Assembly (NCBI GenBank): GCA_965243175.1
Contig: OZ251532.1
Location: 3,038,001-3,102,000, forward strand
Reading direction: 5' to 3'
DNA length: 64,000 bases
DNA from: VXYL01 sp965243175
GTDB lineage: Bacteria > Pseudomonadota > Gammaproteobacteria > Pseudomonadales > Azotimanducaceae
Part shown: positions 60,012 to 64,000 of the stretch, in pieces
Position numbering within the stretch: position 1 is the first letter of the stretch
How the letters are laid out: each line of letters opens with the position of its first letter
Made by a program: the position numbers and the translations under genes
The notes under the pieces: model-generated
Databases searched by the model: none
Told to the model about the DNA's origin: nothing
What the model saw: only the letters and a program-made list of their open reading frames with translations

Positions 60012-62870
60012 CTAGTAGTCGTAGGAGAAGCGCATTCCGATGGTGCGCGGCCGCTGCTCGGTAACCACCGGCGTGTAGTGGCCGGCGATCTGCATGACCT
60101 GTGCGTTCTCGTTGGTCAGGTTGTCCAGGAACAGTTCGACGTTCCAGTTGTCCCTGCCGACGCCGAACGAGGCGTTCACGGTGGTGGCCGCCGGATTGAC
60201 GAAACGCGAGTTGCGCGGCAGCCGTTCCGCCGAGCCGACGCCTCCCTCGGGAATCATCACCGTGCCGAACGAGCCGCCTTCGTCCTGCCACTCCAGCCCG
60301 GAGTAGTAGCCGGACTGCCGGTACAGCGTGTCGTCCATGAACTCCGCGCTGCCGATCAGGCCGGAAACCATCTCGCCGCGGTAGTTGACGGCGAAGGAGA
60401 CGTGCGCGTCCAGATCCAAGCCGTCCATCACGAAGTCGTAACGCGCCCGCACGTTGCCGGAGAACTTCGGCGACAGCGGAAGTTCGGCGCCGGTGGGCAC
60501 GGCGATGCCGTTCAGCTGCGGATTCAAGCGCGTCAGCTCGGTGGAGAGGATGCTGAAGGCGCTGTGGATGGTGAGCGACGCCGTGGGCGCCCATTGCAGG
60601 TCCACATCGAAGCCGGTCGCCTCGGCGTCGCCGACGTTCTCCACGAAGAACAGGAAGGCGACGTTGGACGGGTCGAAGCGGGAGAGCTGCAGGTTCTCGA
60701 TCACGTTGCGGTAGAGGGTCGCGTTCAGGCGCAGGTAGCTGGCCGGAAAGTCGCCCTTCATGCCGATCTCGTAGCTCTGCAGATCGTCGGTCACGGCCAT
60801 CGCCGGCACGACGTAGTTCTCGAACACGCCCATCTGGTTGGTGGAGAGCTGGCCGGCGTTGCGGTTCTGCGTGGCCGGTCGGTAGCCCTCGGAATAGGTG
60901 ACGAAGAACAGCATGTCGTCGTTCGGCTGCCAGTTCAGCGACGCCTTGACGATGGTGTCCACTTCGTTCAAGGAGCCGTCCGATTGCAGGCCGTCGACGT
61001 TCAGGTAGCCGTTCTTGATGGCGTCGAGCGTCGCCTGGTTGCTGCCGCCGCCACGGAACAGATCGCGTCGTCCGTTGGGGCTGGTGGCGCTGAGAATCAC
61101 GTTCTCGTCGCCGTTGCTGACGTACTGCCCCAGCGTTCGCAGCCGCAGCGTCACGTCGTTGCTGTAGCCCGTGCCGCTGCAGCGTCCGTCGGGGGTGGTT
61201 TCCGCGTCGGCGCCGATGCCGAAGCGGCAGCCGAAGGAGAAGTTGGAGGCGCCCGTCAGCTGCGACGTCAGATCGTAGCGGCGGGCGCTGAGGGCGATGC
61301 CCCACTGGTCCGAGAGGTCGAAGGCGATCTCGCCGAAGAAGGCCAGTTCGTCCACGTTGCGGGTGAAGTCGTTGAAGAACACGGTGTACGGCGAGCGCGG
61401 CCCCACGGCGTTGACGCCGGCCGTCGGCAGCGTCGTGTTGCCGAGCAGGAAGCCGTCGCCAGCGCCTGGGCTGCCGGCGTTGATCTGTTCGGCGAAGGCT
61501 TCGTTGGTGGCGGCGTACTGGAAGTCGCCGATGTGGGTGGATTCGACGTCGTTGACGTAGGCGCCAGCGAGCAGACGCCAGCGCTCCCGTTGATCGGTGG
61601 TGATGCGGAACTCGTGGGTGGTGCGGGTGTTGGACGTGTCCTCGGTGTACTGCTTGGTGGGGTCGAAGCAGTTTTCGACGCCGCAGAGGTAGTAGGTGAT
61701 GTAGCCGCCGCCGTTGTTGTAGTGCGTGTAGTCGATGACCGCGTCGACGTCGCGGGAAAGGTGGCCGCCGGTGTAGACGGCGTCCAGGCTCGCGATGCGC
61801 CCGCTGAACGTCCAGGTGGTGAGGCCGAAGTCATCGCGGTTGTACTCGGGAGCGAACCGGGCGGAGGCGTGCTCTCTGCCGAGGCTGGTGTCCACCACGA
61901 ACGACCCTTCGGCTTCGAGGGTCTGCGCGGTGTGCTGGACGAGCGCCTCCCAGCTTTCGCCGATGTCGTAGGAGAGGCCGATGCGGGAACCGCGGTACGA
62001 GGCTTCGTTCCAGTTGTCCTGCACCAGCGCGTCGTTGCGCACGCTCTCCACGGAGTCGATGTTCGCAAGCCGTGGCCCGTAGCCGGCGGCATTGTTGCGG
62101 TCCACCACCATCGCGCTCGGCGTGAAGGTGGCTGGGACGTTGTCCACCCAGCCGCCCTGGGAGTCGCTGTAGACCACGACCCGCGCCGCGAGGCTGTCGC
62201 CCAGCGGCAGGTTCACGAAGGCGTCGGCGCCGGCGCTCGGCGCGCCGCCGCGGGTCGAGGAGTAGCGGCCGTTGAAGCCGATGTCGAAGCCGGTGGGATC
62301 GGGTTTGCGGGTGATGAGGCGCAGGTTGCCGGACTGCGAGCTGGCGCCGAACAGCGTGCCTTGGGGCCCGGAGAGCACCTCGATGCGTTCCAGGTCCGCG
62401 GAGAAGACGTCCAGATTGCGGCCGCCGAAGGAGACCGGCTGTTCGTCCACGTAGAGGGCGACGCCGGGCGCGGAGCCTTGCGCCGAACTGATGGTGACGC
62501 TGGTCTGTTCGGTGGCGCTGCCGCGGATGTAGATTTCCTTCTTGCCGGGGCCGTTGCCGGCGGCGACGACGTTCGGCAGATAGTCCACGTACTCGTCGAA
62601 GGTGTCGGCGCCGATGTCCTTCAGCGTGTCGCCCGTGACCGCTTGCAGCGCGATCGAGACGTCTTGGGCGCTCTCCACGCGCTTGGTGGCGGTAACCACC
62701 ACGGTCTCCAACCGCCCGGCGTCCGCTTGCGCGACCTCCTGCGCGACCGCGCTGGAGGCCGTCGCCACCGCCGCGGAAACCGCGACGCTCAAGCGCGTTC
62801 TCGCCCAGCGCGTTTGGCTCTGGCGGCGCTCGGAAATCCTCTCCGGCACGTCTTTCGTTCTTGCGTCCAT
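60012..62870 (-). CDS. TonB-dependent outer-membrane receptor
   Basis: A 952-residue receptor with a signal peptide ending near SAVA|QEV, plug region starting LETVVVTATKR, and VLSGPQGTLFGASSQSGNLRLIT. The barrel ends in FSYDY, a terminal aromatic signal for BAM. It is of the large type common in marine heterotrophs and often used for complex polymers. It heads an operon with the TPR-sulfotransferase. ATG 62870 has a GGGGGAG ribosome-binding site. Confidence 0.9.
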   Translation of the reverse strand: MDARTKDVPERISERRQSQTRWARTRLSVAVSAAVATASSAVAQEVAQADAGRLETVVVTATKRVESAQDVSIALQAVTGDTLKDIGADTFDEYVDYLPNVVAAGNGPGKKEIYIRGSATEQTSVTISSAQGSAPGVALYVDEQPVSFGGRNLDVFSADLERIEVLSGPQGTLFGASSQSGNLRLITRKPDPTGFDIGFNGRYSSTRGGAPSAGADAFVNLPLGDSLAARVVVYSDSQGGWVDNVPATFTPSAMVVDRNNAAGYGPRLANIDSVESVRNDALVQDNWNEASYRGSRIGLSYDIGESWEALVQHTAQTLEAEGSFVVDTSLGREHASARFAPEYNRDDFGLTTWTFSGRIASLDAVYTGGHLSRDVDAVIDYTHYNNGGGYITYYLCGVENCFDPTKQYTEDTSNTRTTHEFRITTDQRERWRLLAGAYVNDVESTHIGDFQYAATNEAFAEQINAGSPGAGDGFLLGNTTLPTAGVNAVGPRSPYTVFFNDFTRNVDELAFFGEIAFDLSDQWGIALSARRYDLTSQLTGASNFSFGCRFGIGADAETTPDGRCSGTGYSNDVTLRLRTLGQYVSNGDENVILSATSPNGRRDLFRGGGSNQATLDAIKNGYLNVDGLQSDGSLNEVDTIVKASLNWQPNDDMLFFVTYSEGYRPATQNRNAGQLSTNQMGVFENYVVPAMAVTDDLQSYEIGMKGDFPASYLRLNATLYRNVIENLQLSRFDPSNVAFLFFVENVGDAEATGFDVDLQWAPTASLTIHSAFSILSTELTRLNPQLNGIAVPTGAELPLSPKFSGNVRARYDFVMDGLDLDAHVSFAVNYRGEMVSGLIGSAEFMDDTLYRQSGYYSGLEWQDEGGSFGTVMIPEGGVGSAERLPRNSRFVNPAATTVNASFGVGRDNWNVELFLDNLTNENAQVMQIAGHYTPVVTEQRPRTIGMRFSYDY

Positions 62871-62899
62871 TGCACAGACTCCCCCGACAGGTGAGGAGC

Positions 62900-62928
62900 C
62901 TTTTACCACTCCCGCCCGCCGAAGGCAA
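62900..62928 (-). promoter_or_regulatory. possible promoter of the TonB-receptor operon
   Basis: Minus-strand TTGCCT (62923-62928), 17-base spacer, TAAAAG (62900-62905), about 30 bases before the ATG. Moderate match. Confidence 0.4.
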
Positions 62929-63104
62929 CTTGGCCTCGCGCCCGGTCCGTCGCCCTAGGTTGGCGTGTCGTCGGCGCGGCGCGAAGAAGGCCGCCTTCCA
63001 TGCGTCTTGTTCGGGCGCCACTGCGGACTCGCGCGAAGTCCTTCCGCGCCAAAGTTCAAGTGGGCGTATGCTTGCCGTGCTTGTCGGCGGGGCGTGGAGG
63101 GAAC

Positions 63105-64000
63105 TTGTCGAACGAAGCGGATTCGGCGCTGCCGCCGGGTCCGGCACTGCCGCTGGACTCAGCACTGCCGCTGGTGGGCGGGAAGCCGCTTGCGCCCTCG
63201 GCCGGGCCGGCGCTCGATCATCCGGTGTTCGCCATCAGCCTCGTCTGCGTGGTCGGGGCGTCGGTGCCGATGATCCTGTATCCGCAGGCGGCGGCCGCCT
63301 TGGTGGACGGCATCTACGCCTGGATCGCCGGCACGCTCGGCATCTTCTACCTGTGGGCCTGCATCTTCGCCACCGGCTTTCTGGCCTGGCTGGCGTGCAG
63401 CCGCCACGGCGGGCGCGTCCTCGGCGACGAGGCCAAGCCGGACTACCGCACCTTCAGCTGGATGGGGATGCTGTTCTGCGCCGGCATCGGTTCCGGGCTG
63501 CTCTACTGGTCGACGGTGGAGTGGGCCTACTACGTGGACCAGCCGCCCTTCGGCGTGGAACCGGGCAGCGACGCGGCGCGGGAGTGGGCGGCCACCTACG
63601 GCATCTTCCACTGGGGACTGTCCGCCTGGTGCCTGTACTGCCTGCCGACGGTCGCCATCGCCTGGCCCTACTACCACTACAAGCTGCCGCACCTGCGTTT
63701 GTCCGGCGCCTTGGTGGGGCTCTTCGGCAGGGACTTCACGGAGCGCCCGTGGGGGCGGGCGGTGGACGTGCTGTTCATTCTGGCCTTGATCGGCGGCACC
63801 GGCACGTCGCTGGGGCTGGCCACGCCGATGCTCGGCGCGGTGGCGGCGCGGCTGTTCGGCATCGACGAATCGTTCGCGCTGACGATGACCATCTGCGCGG
63901 TCTGCGTGCTGCTGTTCGCTGGCAGCGTCTACGTGGGGTTGGAGCGCGGCATTCGGCGACTCTCGGACTTCAACGTGATGCTGGCCGGGGTGTTCCTGGT
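63105..64000 (+). CDS. BCCT-family transporter, 5' part
   Basis: The first 298 residues of a betaine/choline/carnitine transporter, cut by the window end. After a Pro/Ala-rich N-terminus come membrane segments from about residue 43. GMLFCAGIGSGLLYWSTVEW matches the glycine-rich unwound helix of BCCT carriers, and IGGTGTSLGLATPML matches the next conserved block. These carriers take up compatible solutes with Na+ or H+. The start is TTG 63105 after GGAGG. Two residue differences from the osmosensing BetP helix (SG for IG, VEW for AEP) place it in a divergent subgroup. Confidence 0.85.
   Translation, partial: MSNEADSALPPGPALPLDSALPLVGGKPLAPSAGPALDHPVFAISLVCVVGASVPMILYPQAAAALVDGIYAWIAGTLGIFYLWACIFATGFLAWLACSRHGGRVLGDEAKPDYRTFSWMGMLFCAGIGSGLLYWSTVEWAYYVDQPPFGVEPGSDAAREWAATYGIFHWGLSAWCLYCLPTVAIAWPYYHYKLPHLRLSGALVGLFGRDFTERPWGRAVDVLFILALIGGTGTSLGLATPMLGAVAARLFGIDESFALTMTICAVCVLLFAGSVYVGLERGIRRLSDFNVMLAGVFL

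Noticed and set aside
57871..61305. A 1144-codon open frame on the minus strand in another phase over the same genes
   Set aside because: Composition is Arg/Pro/Ala rich without motifs; it conflicts with the recognisable sulfotransferase and receptor frames.
58950..62894. A 1314-codon open frame on the plus strand opposite the sulfotransferase and TonB-receptor genes
   Set aside because: Shadow frame: no domain, composition dominated by Val, Gly and Ala, and two clear genes on the other strand.

Overview
The window is about two-thirds GC, densely coding, and carries gene orders typical of a gammaproteobacterium: lptD-surA-rsmA-apaG-apaH, amgK-murU beside lptD, and a long dcw (division and cell wall) cluster from mraZ to ftsZ and lpxC. 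The dcw cluster, lptD and lpxC together indicate a Gram-negative cell with meso-diaminopimelate peptidoglycan. Two TonB-dependent receptors, a cytochrome P450, an acyl-CoA ligase and a carboxylesterase suggest an aerobic heterotroph. I cannot place it below class level. I saw no rRNA, tRNA, CRISPR array, prophage or insertion sequence.

Layout. 0.1-5.1 kb: dimeric dUTPase, a membrane protein, a class III aminotransferase, an aminoglycoside-phosphotransferase-fold kinase and a P450. 5.3-8.6 kb: a LitR-like MerR regulator, then a four-gene operon of two DUF1538 membrane proteins, a P-II-like protein and a CBS protein. 8.7-10.6 kb: a NotI-like restriction-modification pair. 11-16.6 kb: acyl-CoA ligase, a Deinococcus-type RNA ligase, tsaD, cca and apaH. 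16.6-23.1 kb: apaG, rsmA, surA and lptD, divergent from amgK-murU. 23.5-25.5 kb: a small accessory patch with VapBC and a DUF4143 ATPase. 25.6-40.1 kb: mraZ-rsmH-ftsL-ftsI-murE-mraY-murD-ftsW-murC-ftsQ-ftsA-ftsZ-lpxC, lacking murF, murG, murB and ddl. 40.3-47.1 kb: two unknown small proteins, pmbA-moaE-moaD-moaC, and mnmA followed by a purB-GNAT fusion. 47.2-52.2 kb: two AAA ATPases flanking a GltD-like iron-sulfur flavoprotein, a small conserved protein and rpmE. 52.2-64 kb: esterase with TonB receptor, an unknown protein, an MqsA-like regulator, TonB receptor with TPR-sulfotransferase and a 58-residue protein, and a truncated BCCT transporter.

How the genes work together. The 25.8-40.1 kb block makes lipid I precursors, the septal machinery and the committed lipid A step; amgK-murU recycle peptidoglycan sugars to UDP-MurNAc, and SurA/LptD assemble the outer membrane. 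Most genes in these blocks overlap by 1-10 bases, implying translational coupling.

The most notable points are the DUF1538/P-II/CBS operon, the LitR-like regulator with shared TRTACA boxes at its own and the P450 promoter, the NotI-like system, the PurB-GNAT fusion, the SSQ (not SSN) motif in FtsI, the pruned dcw cluster, and the lptD/amgK start codons that overlap head to head. All functions are inferred from sequence features read by eye.
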